NCBI GenBank assembly: GCA_000507305.1
Contig: DF240077.1
Span: 62,001-126,000, forward strand
Source of the DNA: Breviolum minutum Mf 1.05b.01
Lineage: Eukaryota; Sar; Dinophyceae; Suessiales; Symbiodiniaceae
DNA: 64,000 bases
Direction of reading: 5' to 3'
Shown here: piece after piece, positions 54,689 through 64,000 of the stretch
How positions within the stretch are numbered: position 1 is the first letter of the stretch
How the letters are laid out: the number at the start of each line of letters is the position of its first letter
Program-made: the position numbers and the translations under genes
The notes under the pieces: generated by a model
Databases searched by the model: none
What the model was told of the DNA's origin: nothing
Seen by the model: only the letters and a program-made list of their open reading frames with translations

Positions 54689-54790
54689 CACCCCTGAAAT
54701 TTAACATGGAAACTGAAAAGAAGTCCCTGGAAAAGGAGATTCCGAACTTGGAAACCATCATTCTTAGCTTCCATGTTAAATTTCGGGGGG
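54689..54790. repeat. Family G inverted-repeat element
   Basis: CACCCCTGAAATTTAACATGG and CCATGTTAAATTTCGGGGGG are inverted copies; the clearest member of the family. Confidence 0.9.
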
Positions 54791-54799
54791 AATATTCAA

Positions 54800-55915
54800 A
54801 AAAACTATACCCCTTTGAAATTCATACCGGGCCCCAGGTTTTTTTCAGCAACGACTTGATGGATATTTGGGACTTTTTGTCCCTTCAAAATTCCCGTCGA
54901 ACTCCCAACTTTGGTAAGGTCGGAAACATGGCTGGGGAATGCCTCTTCGCATCTCTGCGAGCTTGGTCTTGGGTGGAATGATCATCCTATTCTTCAGGCA
55001 GAAAAACCCCCTGTGGTGAGGGATGATCATCAAAGAAATAGTAGGGGGTTTATATACGCATATTATAAGGATTTCCTATTAAATGTGGGATGACCCCAGC
55101 ACATATATGTTCATGATTCAAAGATCTAAGGAGTCACTGAACTGTTAAAGTCAGACTTGATGTATGTTTCTATAACATTTGCTTGCAACAAAAGAGTTTT
55201 AACTATCAGTTTGGAAAGTGAGCAAAAGTCTCTAATTGTGCTAATGTATATTTTTGTGGAAGAAATATCAACAACACTTCTCACCCTGTTTTCACGGACA
55301 GACTGAAGTTTTTTTAAAACATACATATGAAACCCGCCTTGGTGACGGGAAAAATCCCCATTGAACAAAATTTCAACCATCCGCCTTGGCGACGGCTGGA
55401 TGGGACTGGGGGAGTTGTTGTTGCCCGTCCGTCCGCCCATCCAGAGGTTCAGCACTGAGACGGGTGGCAACGTGCAAGAACTCCAGGCAAAGTTCGGAGT
55501 CCGTCAGCTCAGTTTTAACCTTCCCGACGGATTGAACCCGAGGTTCAACACTTACACAACACACACTTTCCGGGTGGTAAACTTCGGCGAGGATTTTTTC
55601 CCTACCACACGGGTACAAGGGGGGTATCACTCAAAAAATCACCAGGTAATATGTTATGTTCACCCATCATTTTTCATTTCATCAGGTCTTTTTGTATGAA
55701 CATGAACTCTGGGACATGAGATTTGACAAGGTTTTTTTCCTCGATGTTTTTTTAAAACCACCCGCCGTGACCGTTCGTCGTCGGTGAAATTCCAAGGTTC
55801 ATACTCCCCCATGTCCCAGTGGATCCAACGAATGTTCCTTGGTTTTTTTTAGTTCTTTGATTCTTGGATGTTTTTTTCTTTTTGAAAAAAAAACAATTTG
55901 CTTTGAGGACTTTGT
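54800..55915. other. About 1.1 kb without a supported gene
   Basis: An open frame at 55361-55699 (ELQAKFGVRQLSFNLPDGLN, RFNTYTTHTFRVVNFGED) is coding-like, but the minus strand is equally open and no splice borders are clear; it may be an exon. Confidence 0.3.
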
Positions 55916-56006
55916 GGCATGGCATGGCATGGCATGGCATGGCATGGCATGTTGTTGTTGTTGTTGTTACTTGTTGTTACTTGTTGTTACTTGTTGTTGT
56001 TGTTGC
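55916..56006 (+). repeat. Compound microsatellite (GGCAT)7 then (GTT)n
   Basis: Seven GGCAT units followed by GTT triplets interrupted by ACTTGTTGTT; same order of motifs as 4335-4428. Confidence 0.97.
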
Positions 56007-56190
56007 CGGGAATCAAACGAGGAGGACATTTCCTCCAAACGACAAATCTCAAAAACTCCGAGGCCCATCTGCATGGAACGCTCCGCACCACGAAGGTGGC
56101 TATCATTGCTCGATGCCTCAGGTGGAAAAACCCATACATCCATGGAAGGTTTAATGGCGTGTTCACCACAAAGGACCTATACATCGTGGT

Positions 56191-56274
56191 GAAAGTAGAT
56201 GGCGCAACTCCCAAAAGGTGGATTAGTAAGGGGCCATGATAAACCAATACATGGGAGTTGCGCCATCTACTTTC
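56191..56274. repeat. Perfect 23-bp inverted repeat
   Basis: GAAAGTAGATGGCGCAACTC (56191) and its inverse GAGTTGCGCCATCTACTTTC (ending 56274), 23 bp with the adjacent CCA/TGG, loop of about 38 bases. It does not match the other families in the window. Confidence 0.9.
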
Positions 56275-56459
56275 CAGGTGGTATAAATCACCCATGAAAT
56301 GACATGAAAAATCAAGATGATATTGAACCAAACCTCCATCCGAAAATGTGGATGGATGGATAGATATTCCGGAAAAAATGGAGCATCATGATATGGGTAC
56401 GTATGATACTGTAACTTGTGACATTTTTAAAAGGCTTCTGGATCCCAAATCATGCTACT

Positions 56460-56523
56460 TTGGAGCACCTTCATACACCCCCAAATTAACGTTCAAAACC
56501 CTTCCTCCTTGGAGGGTCCATGG
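56460..56523. repeat. Family H repeat block
   Basis: ACCTTCATACACCC and CCTTCCTCCTTGGAGGGTCCA as at 6468-6533. Confidence 0.5.
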
Positions 56524-56554
56524 GTGAAACCAACGTAGTTTGAAGCATCCCAAG

Positions 56555-56664
56555 CCCATAGGATCCATGGGATGTTTGTGTATATTTACCGACTAATGAA
56601 TGGTTGATCTTTATGGATTTCATGTAGGTAAGTATACGCACCAGGATCCTATGGATCCTATGGG
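56555..56664. repeat. Family A element, long subtype
   Basis: CCCATAGGATCCATGGG ... GGATCCTATGGATCCTATGGG with the end motif doubled at the right. Flanks AAG and AAA are only two-thirds identical. Confidence 0.8.
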
Positions 56665-56689
56665 AAAGTGGACACCTTTACAAACAACG

Positions 56690-57289
56690 TTTTTTTCGAG
56701 GCCTTTACAAATTTGGTTCCGAGAAAGTGAAGAGGTGCCGAGACTGGGTGCAGTCAACATCGATACACGACACCCATACATGGTGCACCTTACTGACAGA
56801 TCACAGAGGGTCGGTTTTGACAAAAAAAACGTGTGTGATTTTTCATGTGTTTTTTCGGATGGTGTTATGATTAATCATGTAGAGTCAGGTGCCAGATATC
56901 AACAAAAATTCATGACCTTTTCATGTGTGTCTTTGATGTGTATGATTTATCATGTCGAGTCAGGTGCCAGATATCAACAACACTTCTTGTCCTTTTCATG
57001 TGTGTCTTTGATGTCTATGAAACGACCGTGCCTCCTGAAACAACCCCCTTTATTTAAAAAACGTTGCCGCGACGCCGCCTCTCTGCTGCCAGTCCCAGTG
57101 CTTGTCGAGCTGCCAGTGAGGGACCTTTTCCAGCCAATGCTTGTCAGGTTGGTGAACCAAGAGATGAGACAAGAACCACTGGACATGCTGGACATAGATT
57201 TCATTGGAAATGATGATTTAAGTGCATTTAAATTTAATTGGATTGAATTGGACTTCATTATATTAGACTTCTTCATGTCTTTATTTTGA
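56690..57289 (+). CDS. Open frame with an internal 78-bp repeat, doubtful
   Basis: The open frame starts inside a family A element (56600). It contains a repeat of about 26 residues (NHVESGARYQQKFMTFSCVS, then YHVESGARYQQHFLSFSCVS) and later LLPVPVLVELPVRDLFQPML, ending at 57289. The first part is repeat-derived; the segment 57060-57190 might be an exon. No family. Confidence 0.2.
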   Translation, partial: FFSRPLQIWFRESEEVPRLGAVNIDTRHPYMVHLTDRSQRVGFDKKNVCDFSCVFSDGVMINHVESGARYQQKFMTFSCVSLMCMIYHVESGARYQQHFLSFSCVSLMSMKRPCLLKQPPLFKKRCRDAASLLPVPVLVELPVRDLFQPMLVRLVNQEMRQEPLDMLDIDFIGNDDLSAFKFNWIELDFIILDFFMSLF

Positions 57290-57299
57290 AACAGTTCAA

Positions 57300-57890
57300 A
57301 TTCTGTTTTCTCTCACTTTCATTGATGAAACACTCTCCGGAAAAAGAAATCATTGACCTGGTGATTCAAAGTGACTTTTTTGGGATGTTTAAGTGACCCT
57401 TTCAAGGGGTTAAGTGACCTCCAACTAGGCGATGAAAAGGGCACTTTGAATCACCTGGGATGTATGAAACCTTTTGGAGACTTTGATCGTCAGCAAGTTT
57501 CGCATCTTGCCAAGGCCCAATGTGGTGCCTGGTCGGCAGATGAGTCGATGGGGTTGGTTTTTCCAGCTTCACACATTTGACATCAACACGAACTTTTACA
57601 GAAAAAGGGCTTGGTTCTATTTGTTTGGAGGGTCGTTTCAACACAAAATGATAGGCGAGTAAAATTTCACCAGGTTTCTATACATAGAAAAATCAAAAAA
57701 AATCTTCAGAAAATTTTGTGTCCGACTTTGATTTTTTGGGGGACAAAAAACACCCGGGAGAAACACCTTGGAGTTTCTCAGCCGCGGGAGCTGAGGTATG
57801 GGAAAAGCCGCAGGTGGCGGGGGCATTGCCTCGGGATCTCGCCATTTTGTCGTCAGGGATCTTAGATTTTTTTTTTTGGGAGGGGGGCAA
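57300..57890. other. About 600 bp without a supported gene
   Basis: Direct-repeat-like AAGTGACC and CACTTTGAATCACCTGG / CCTGGTGATTCAAAGTG (57356-57462) form a roughly 100-bp inverted repeat, possibly another small element. Confidence 0.45.
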
Positions 57891-57896
57891 ATATAT

Positions 57897-58007
57897 GGGT
57901 GTTTCCAGAAATAAGGGGTGGGCCCCCAAAATGGATGGTGAAAATAATGGAAAACCTTATTAAAATGGATGATTTGGGGGGAAAACCCACTATTTTCGGA
58001 AACATCC
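57897..58007. repeat. Family D inverted-repeat element
   Basis: GGGTGTTTCCAGAAATAAGG ... CCCACTATTTTCGGAAACATCC, about 111 bp; a second copy lies 280 bp downstream. Confidence 0.9.
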
Positions 58008-58285
58008 ATATATGATCAAATTTTTGAATTCAATTATGGGGCAACCAATACATGAAACCAAGAATGAAGAATGATTTAATTCAAAGTGATTAATTATATT
58101 ATTTTTCAAGATTGTTTTTTTGCGGAAGGAACACTTATGTTTTTTTTGGGAGGTGTTTTTATGATTGATGAGATTTTTTCTGGGAAAAAGGGGATCTGAA
58201 ACCTTGGACCTTGGACTTCCAGCTGCACCAAAGACTGAAGGCGACCTCTCAAAAGTTTACTTCCAATCATGGTTCATTGTAAAAT

Positions 58286-58397
58286 GGGTGTTTCCAAAAA
58301 TAGGGGGAAAACCCCCAAAATGGATGGTTTATTTTTTGGAAAACCCTATTAAAATGGATGATTTGGGAGGAAAAACCCACTATTTTTGGAAACATCC
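58286..58397. repeat. Family D inverted-repeat element
   Basis: GGGTGTTTCCAAAAATAGGG ... CCCACTATTTTTGGAAACATCC; nearly the same sequence as 57897-58007. Confidence 0.92.
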
Positions 58398-58399
58398 AA

Positions 58400-58800
58400 A
58401 TGGTGTCATATACATTGAAAGGTAGCTGTAACTACTAAATTGGAGATACACCCTAACATTTCAACCGCCAACAAAAACTATGAAGGAAATAAATGGAAGG
58501 TCTAGAGCAGCTCACCGTCTTGCCGGAGCGGCATTGCATTTCCACCTGGTTCTGTTTTAAGGCACACCATTCAATGAGCTGGACATCTGTTTCTCACAGT
58601 CATTCTCACGGTCACTTTGCCCATGAGGCGGAAAAAAACCGCAAGAGACCTTTTGGTTGAACAAAAATGGTTTGTCTGTTGGGCAAGTGCTTTTTCAAAA
58701 AAAAAACATCCAGACCAATGTGGTTGTGTCAGGCGGTTTTTTTGAATGATCAAAGGCGTTTAAACTGAAAGATTCAAAATTTCCAGTATCAATGGGGTGT
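58400..58800. other. About 400 bp without a supported gene
   Basis: Nothing recognised; 58437-58465 (ATACACCCTAACATTTCAACC) is a possible family G remnant. Confidence 0.3.
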
Positions 58801-59554
58801 AATCAAATGCAGCTGCTGTTTTGCAAGGCTGATGTTGCTGACATGGGTGATGAGAAGAGCTATGTTGAAAAGGCAATGGCAGATTGTATTTAGTTGGACA
58901 CAAAAGTAAGGATGTTGTCGTGACTGGAACTTTCTTGTTTGCTTGGCGCCAGTATTGTTTCAAACTCAGAAAAGTAGAAGTTGCCTTTTGCATACCATGA
59001 AAGCAGGCTGATGGCGACACCGTTATCGGAAAGGCCTGTTGGTAGACGTTGGCAATATTCTGTACCTCATTCTTCGCAACAATTTTCATCCTTTTTCCAT
59101 GTCGTTACATTCTGTTTTTGCTTTTGAAGCAACAGATCTCTTTCGCGAGGATGGTACAGCTTTGAAGGGCTGGAAATGGGATTCTGATCTTAACAAGTTT
59201 GTCCGAACAGAGGCGAGACATGATGTATGTGGGATATCGGATAGGGTTTGTGGAGACATGCAATCCATTCTCCATGCTTGTGTGCGCTTTTTGTCACTGT
59301 TGAATTGTAGCCAGATGATGAAAATCATGTCGTCCCCCACCCCCCCAACAGATTTTCAGACACCCCAAACCCAAAAACAACTCACTGTTTGCTGTTTGCT
59401 TTGTTTAAAGATCAACATTTGGAAGGGCTCGCACCACATCTACACCACTCACAGTGAATCTGGCCATCATTTCATCCATCAGGCAGGGGTCTCTTGTTTG
59501 CTGCTTCCAAGGATTTGCATGGTTTGGGGTTGAAGGAAGGAAATGCGATGGTGA

Positions 59555-59676
59555 TACTGCTGATGGTTCAGAAATCCGGCGATCACCGCTTGGGATCAAA
59601 AAAGCGCGTCGTAAATAATGGGATAAACTACTAAACTACCAACCTCAACTGGTTCTCTGGATTTCTTCCAACAGTA
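59555..59676. repeat. Family C element at a duplication junction
   Basis: TACTGCTGATGGTTCAGAAATCC ... GGATTTCTTCCAACAGTA, at the end of unit 1 of the triplicated block. Confidence 0.88.
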
Positions 59677-60447
59677 GTCAGACGCATTTTTGTCATTCCG
59701 TGATAGAATGCATCTGCTGCTGTTTTGCAAGGCTGATGTTCCTGACATGGGTGATGAGAAGAGCTATGTGGAAAAGGCAATGGCAGATTGTATTTAGTTG
59801 GGCACAAAAGTAAGGATGTTGTCGTGACTGGAACTTTCTTGTTTGCTTGGCGCCAATATTATTTAAAAGTAGAAGTTGCCTTTTGCATACCATGAAAGCA
59901 GGCTGATGGCGAGACCGTTATCAGCAAGGCCTGTTGGTAGACGTTGGAAATATTCTGTACCTCATTCTTGGCAACATTTTTCATCCCTTTTCCATGTCGT
60001 TACATTCTGTCCTGCTTTTGAAGCAACAGATCTCTTTTGCGAGGATGGTACTGCTCTGAAGGGCTGGAAATGGGATTCTGATCTTAACAAGTTTGTCCGA
60101 ACAGAGGCCGAGACATGATGTATGTGGGATATCGGATAGGGTTTGTGGAAACATGCAATCCATTCTCCATGCTTGTGTGCGCTTTTTGTCACTGTTGAAT
60201 TGTAGCCAGATGATGAAAATCATGTCGTCCCCTGCCCCCAAAAGACTTTCGGACACCCCAAACTCAAAACAACTCACTGTTTAAACTGTTTGCTGTTGTT
60301 TTGATCAACAATTATGTCAGGGCTCGCACCACATCTACACCACTCACAGTGAATCTGGCCATCATTTCATCCATCAGGCAGGTCTCTTGTTTGCTGCTTC
60401 CAAGGATTTGCATGGTTTGGGGTTGAAGGAAGGAAATGCGATGGTGA

Positions 60448-60569
60448 TACTGCTGATGGTTCAGAAATCCGGCGATCACCGCCTGGGATCAAAAAAACCC
60501 GTGGTAAATAATGGGATAAACTACTAAACTACCAACCTCAACTGGTTCTCTGGATTTCTTCCAACAGTA
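60448..60569. repeat. Family C element at a duplication junction
   Basis: Same ends as 59555-59676, at the end of unit 2. Confidence 0.88.
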
Positions 60570-61304
60570 GTCAGACGCATTTTTGTCATTCCGTGATAGA
60601 ATGCATCTGCTGCTGTTTTGCAAGGCTGATGTTCCTGACATGGGTGATGAGAAGAGCTTTGTTGAAAAGGCAATGGCAGATTGTATTTGGACACAAAAGT
60701 AAGGATGTTGTCGTGACTGGAACTTTCTTGTTTGCTTGGCGCCAATATTGTTTCAAACGCAGAAAAGTAGAAGTTGCCTTTTGCATACGGTACCATGAAA
60801 TCAGGCTGATGGCGACACCGTTATCGGCAAGGCCTGTTGGTAGATGTTGGCAATATTCTGTACCGCATTCTTCGCAACATTTTTCATCCTTTTTCCATGT
60901 CGTTACATTCTGTCCTGCTTTTGAAGCAACAGATCTCTTTCGCGAGGATGGTACAGCTTTGAAGGGCTGGAAATGGGATTCTGATCTTAACAAGTTTGTC
61001 CGAACAGAGGCGAGACATGATGTATGTGGGATATCGGATAGGGTTTGTGGAGACATGCAATCCATTCTCCATGCTTGTGTGCGCTTTTTGTCACTGTTGA
61101 ATTGTAGCCAGATGATGAAAATCATGTCGTCCCCCACCCCCCCCAACAGATTTTCAGACACCCCAAACCCAAAAGCAACTCACTGTTTGCTGTTTGCTGT
61201 TTGCTTTGTTTTGATCAACAATTATGTCAGGGCTCTCACCACATCTACACCACTCACAGTGAATCTGGCCATCATTTCATCCATCAGGCAGGGGTCTCTT
61301 GTTT

Positions 61305-61710
61305 TAGAGATTTTTTCGATGGTGATCTCTTTGATGCTTCCAATTCATTGTGAGGATGTGCACTTGGCTCCTCATCATGGTTCACACATCCATGTGATTC
61401 ACCATGTGGAGCATGACTCGTGATGTACTCAGATAAAAAAAGTGTGCTTTCGTCGTTTTCATTTTTAGAGTTTAACAAGAAATCTTAGAAGATGTAGTTT
61501 TTGTTTGTGTTTTTTATCTCCAAATATTTCTATTGATAGGGTGACGTTTTCAAAGCCAAAATTCAGGCATATCTCCGACGCTTTTTCTTTAAAGGAAACA
61601 CATACTCAGGTCTCCAGATTTCGACTGTTCTGCTGGAGTTCAGAATTTCGAGGCGACCTAACTGATTTCGAAACTCGAAGAAGAAACACGTCATTTGTTT
61701 CAAATTTTAC
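61305..61710. other. About 400 bp without a supported gene
   Basis: An open frame at 61505-61726 (FRHISDAFSLKETHTQVSRF, RLFCWSSEFRGDLTDFETRR) is coding-like but ends in the 36-bp direct repeat; unsupported. Confidence 0.25.
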
Positions 61711-61712
61711 TT

Positions 61713-62256
61713 ATCTTTTTCTGTGATTAGATTCAAGATAGAGTTATTTAAGGGCTACCGCCCGTGCCGCCGACCCCTATCTATAGGGGGGAGTTTTTTT
61801 TTTTCGAAACAGGACGGGTCCGAAACGGCACCTTTGGAACCCCCGAAGGAGAAGACGACGGAGAAGAAAAGAGCCCCAGTGCGTAGACCAAAAACGTGGC
61901 ACAACCTAGCCTGGACAATCGCAAAAATGCAGCTCCTCGGCCATGGATGCGAAACAACCAAACACCACCTAAATCCGAGCTCAGGCGAGGCAAAAAACAA
62001 TACTTTCGGCGGGCCCGAAACGGCACTTTTGGAACCCCTTATAAGGAGAAGAAGGGAGCCCCAGTACGCAGACCAAAAAACGTGGCGCAACCTAGCCTGG
62101 ACAAGCACAAAAATGTAGCTCCTCGGCCATGGATGCGAAACAGCCAAACACCACCTAAATCCGGGCTCAGGCAAGCAAAAAACGGTCATTCGCAGGGGGC
62201 CGAAGTGGCACCTTTGGATGATCTTTTTCTGTGATTAGATTCAAGATAGAGTTATT
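61713..62256. repeat. Tandem repeat framed by 36-bp direct repeats
   Basis: 61713-61748 and 62221-62256 are identical 36-mers (ATCTTTTTCTGTGATTAGAT...AGAGTTATT). Between them lie about 2.1 units of a ~190-bp repeat (61812-62010, 62011-62197, partial 62198-62218) sharing CTCCTCGGCCATGGATGCGA and CAAACACCACCTAAATCCG, with units about 90% alike. More GC-rich than its flanks. Confidence 0.92.
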
Positions 62257-62302
62257 CTATAGTATGTATTCGTTTATTGATTCATGTATTTTTTCATTCA
62301 AT

Positions 62303-62394
62303 CCCATAGGATCCATGTATGATATATTTACCTACATTTACCATAAAAATCAACCAAATGTAGGTACATATACCAGTCCCATGGATCCTATGGG
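62303..62394. repeat. Family A inverted-repeat element, TSD AAT
   Basis: 92 bp, CCCATAGGATCCATGTATG ... CCATGGATCCTATGGG, flanked by AAT on both sides. Confidence 0.95.
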
Positions 62395-62559
62395 AATTGA
62401 ATGAATCATGTTTTTTCCGAGTCGATCCATTTTCGATCTTCCGCCGCAGCTTCGGAGGCTGGTTGGTCAGAGCCAAAGAAGGCTCGTGACACTCAGAGTG
62501 AAAACTTGGAGCTTTTGGAAGCGAGCTGCTAATTAGAGGATCATCCCAGGGATTTGTTG

Positions 62560-62671
62560 CGGTGGTTAAAAACAGGCTGGTCGTTCCAAATATTTTTAAT
62601 TTTCATCCCTATGTGGGGAAGATTCCCATTTTGACCAATATTTTTCAGATGGGTTGAAACCACCAACCAGA
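62560..62671. repeat. Family E inverted-repeat element
   Basis: GGTGGTTAAAAACAGGCTGG ... GGGTTGAAACCACCAACCAG. Confidence 0.65.
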
Positions 62672-62935
62672 TAACCATGGTTACCGTCGTTGTTGTCTCC
62701 CCTAAGGATCGGGTTGTGGGACCCCTACCAACCATGTTTATGGGTGTGTCCATCCCTAAGAATCCCAAGAGAACACAATAAATACATATAAATACCATGA
62801 ATACATTGCTTGGGGTACACCCAATTGTCCCTTGATATAGGGAAATGAGAGTTCCCAAGCTTTTTATCGTTTTTTCTTGGAGACATCTTTATTTTGATAG
62901 ATGAGCTTGGAGAGCCAAGAAAAAGGTTGATCTAG

Positions 62936-63034
62936 GTGGTGGTTTCAATTCTTTTTTATTTTCACCTCTACCTGGGGAAATGATCCAATTTCGCTATATG
63001 ATATTTTTCAAATGGGTTGAAACCACCAACAAGT
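62936..63034. repeat. Family E inverted-repeat element
   Basis: AGGTGGTGGTTTCAATTC ... AATGGGTTGAAACCACCAAC; the clearest family E copy. Confidence 0.8.
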
Positions 63035-63147
63035 TGATTCATCTAAAGGGAGTTTTAAATATTTAACTCTTTTTGGATCCGGGAGATAGCCGTAGGTATA
63101 GCCCCGCCCCTCATGGGAATCCTGACTGTTATCAACCAACCTTCCAG

Positions 63148-63189
63148 TTTTTGGGACAGCAAAGCTATGACAAACTTACGGGACTAAAG
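63148..63189 (+). CDS. Possible 42-bp exon upstream of the PDZ gene
   Basis: Between acceptor AACCTTCCAG and donor CTAAAG|GTAAAG, reading FLGQQSYDKLTGLK. Whole number of codons; tentatively part of the following gene. Confidence 0.3.
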
Positions 63190-63329
63190 GTAAAGACCAA
63201 GTCTTAAGGGTGAAACCAGAGGTAGTTTGGATACAATTTGTGAAGCATGCCATGTTGGAGGAATCTGTTGGAATGTTCGTTACCTCAGCCTTTTTGTAAG
63301 TTCAATCGGCTGTGATCCCCTTCGTCGGA

Positions 63330-63993
63330 GCGCTTTGAAGTCGAAGAGGTCGAGTTTGTACAGGTTGTGCCACAGCCCGTGATGGAAGCAGTATCCAATC
63401 CCGAGGAAATCTGTGGCACCTTTACAGTAGCAGTTTCAACAAAAGGGTTTTCCACTTTGGGTGTGCAATGGGAGTCGACGGAAAGCAGTAGGCCAATGAT
63501 TCTCGAAATACAGAATGGGGGGCCTCTCCAACGGTTCAATGAAGTCCACAAGAGTTCAAGGGTTGAAACGTATGACGTTTTGATGGCTCTGGACGGAATC
63601 CAAAGTCTGGATTTGCTGCAAAAGAAGATGTGTGATGAGCTACCAGATCAGTTGTTTTTGACCCTCAATCGTCCCAAAAGGGTTCGAGTGATAGTGACAA
63701 AGGAGGGTGCGATGGGGATGAAGCTGGCTTACTCGAGAGATTCATTGGGAGTCATGGTCAGTGGCCTAGAAGCCTCTGGTCGAATTCCTGAATGGAATGC
63801 CCAACACATCAGTCATGCTGTCGGTGTTGGAGATCGCATCATTGAGTTGAATGGCAAGTCCTACACAGGTTTTGAACTTGCAAGGCGCCTTGAGAGACGG
63901 AGCCAGGTGAAGATCCTCACGGTCTTGCAGTATCCATGCTTCCAAGAAGACATGCCCATTTTGGCCGGCTTGAGCCGTCAGTGTTTTGTTTGA
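63330..63993 (+). CDS. Protein with two PDZ-like domains, last exon
   Basis: Open from about 63330 (FEVEEVEFVQVVPQPVMEAV) to the stop at 63991-63993, about 220 residues. The first PDZ-like domain spans ICGTFTVAVSTKGFSTLGVQ ... LLQKKMCDELPDQLFLTLNR; the second RVRVIVTKEGAMGMKLAYSR ... HAVGVGDRIIELNGKSYTGF and ELARRLERRSQVKILTV, with the typical G-DRIxxxNG turn. PDZ domains bind peptide C-termini as scaffolds; many dinoflagellate proteins carry such domains in multidomain settings, and the partner here is unknown. The start is probably in an upstream exon, since a TGA precedes in frame near 63313; AG at 63329/63330 is a possible acceptor. The tail YPCFQEDMPILAGLSRQCFV has no known role. Confidence 0.7.
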
Positions 63994-64000
63994 AAAAATC

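Larger units (their letters stand above)
58807..61304 (+). repeat. 0.9-kb unit present three times in tandem
   Basis: Units start at 58807, 59708 and 60601 (spacing 901 and 893 bases) and are nearly identical. Each includes CTGCTGTTTTGCAAGGCTGATG, a frame reading FEATDLFREDGTALKGWKWD and SDLNKFVRTEA, and GTGTGCGCTTTTTGTCACTG. The first two units end with a complete family C element (59555-59676, 60448-60569); the third ends before it, near CAGGCAGGGGTCTCTTG. The conserved frame (59122-59217, 60016-60112, 60922-61016) may be a captured exon; the minus strand is also open. Confidence 0.93.

Noticed and set aside
61755-62189. Minus-strand 144-codon frame with a duplicated segment
   Set aside because: Both strands are open over the ~190-bp tandem repeat; duplicated content reflects the DNA repeat, so I call no gene.

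Overview
This window looks like nuclear DNA of a dinoflagellate, probably a Suessiales/Symbiodiniaceae-type genome; the species cannot be fixed from the sequence. Four observations support this. Coding matter occurs as short exons split by introns with AG|GT donors and AG|G-type acceptors. The PPR-like exons at the left end have the 'ACGxAxxWxxAL' style common in dinoflagellates. A Ty1/copia element carries a cytosine-methyltransferase-like domain, and C5-methyltransferase domains inside copia elements have been reported from Symbiodinium. Finally, the non-coding space is packed with short inverted-repeat elements. There are no bacterial-type operons, and I see no tRNA, rRNA or CRISPR.

Layout. 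0.1-3.9 kb: at least seven short exons, each with about one PPR-like repeat. 4.2-6.6 kb: isolated exon candidates without a recognised family. 7.2-12.5 kb: exons of a catechol-O-methyltransferase-like (COMT-like) gene; its largest intron holds a second, same-strand class I methyltransferase-like gene (9.4-10.9 kb) that is interrupted by a 90-bp inverted-repeat element and several frame breaks. 12.7-20.6 kb: scattered exon candidates, short repeats and an assembly gap (14373-14503). 20.9-22.45 kb: an AT-rich island with two decayed genes of the kind found in large algal DNA viruses. 22.7-33.2 kb: weak exon candidates and repeats. 33.3-48.3 kb: a duplicated block, then a satellite array of about 300-bp units split by a full-length copia element (35805-45293: 176-bp LTRs, 5-bp target duplication, tRNA-Met anticodon-arm primer site, polypurine tract). 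48.3-58.8 kb: a Gly/Tyr/Ser/His-rich exon, microsatellites and more short repeats. 58.8-61.3 kb: a 0.9-kb unit present three times. 61.7-62.3 kb: a tandem repeat framed by 36-bp direct repeats. 63.3-64.0 kb: the last exon of a protein with two PDZ-like domains.

The strongest theme is small mobile DNA. I distinguish about ten inverted-repeat families. The best, family A (about 90-100 bp, ends CCCATAGGATCC...), has six copies each flanked by a perfect 3-bp target duplication. One copy lies inside the methyltransferase reading frame, and the reconstructed empty site reads through in frame. Families insert into one another (B in A, C in G). Family members also lie inside introns, next to splice sites and at the junctions of the triplicated block, so they appear to shape introns and local duplication.
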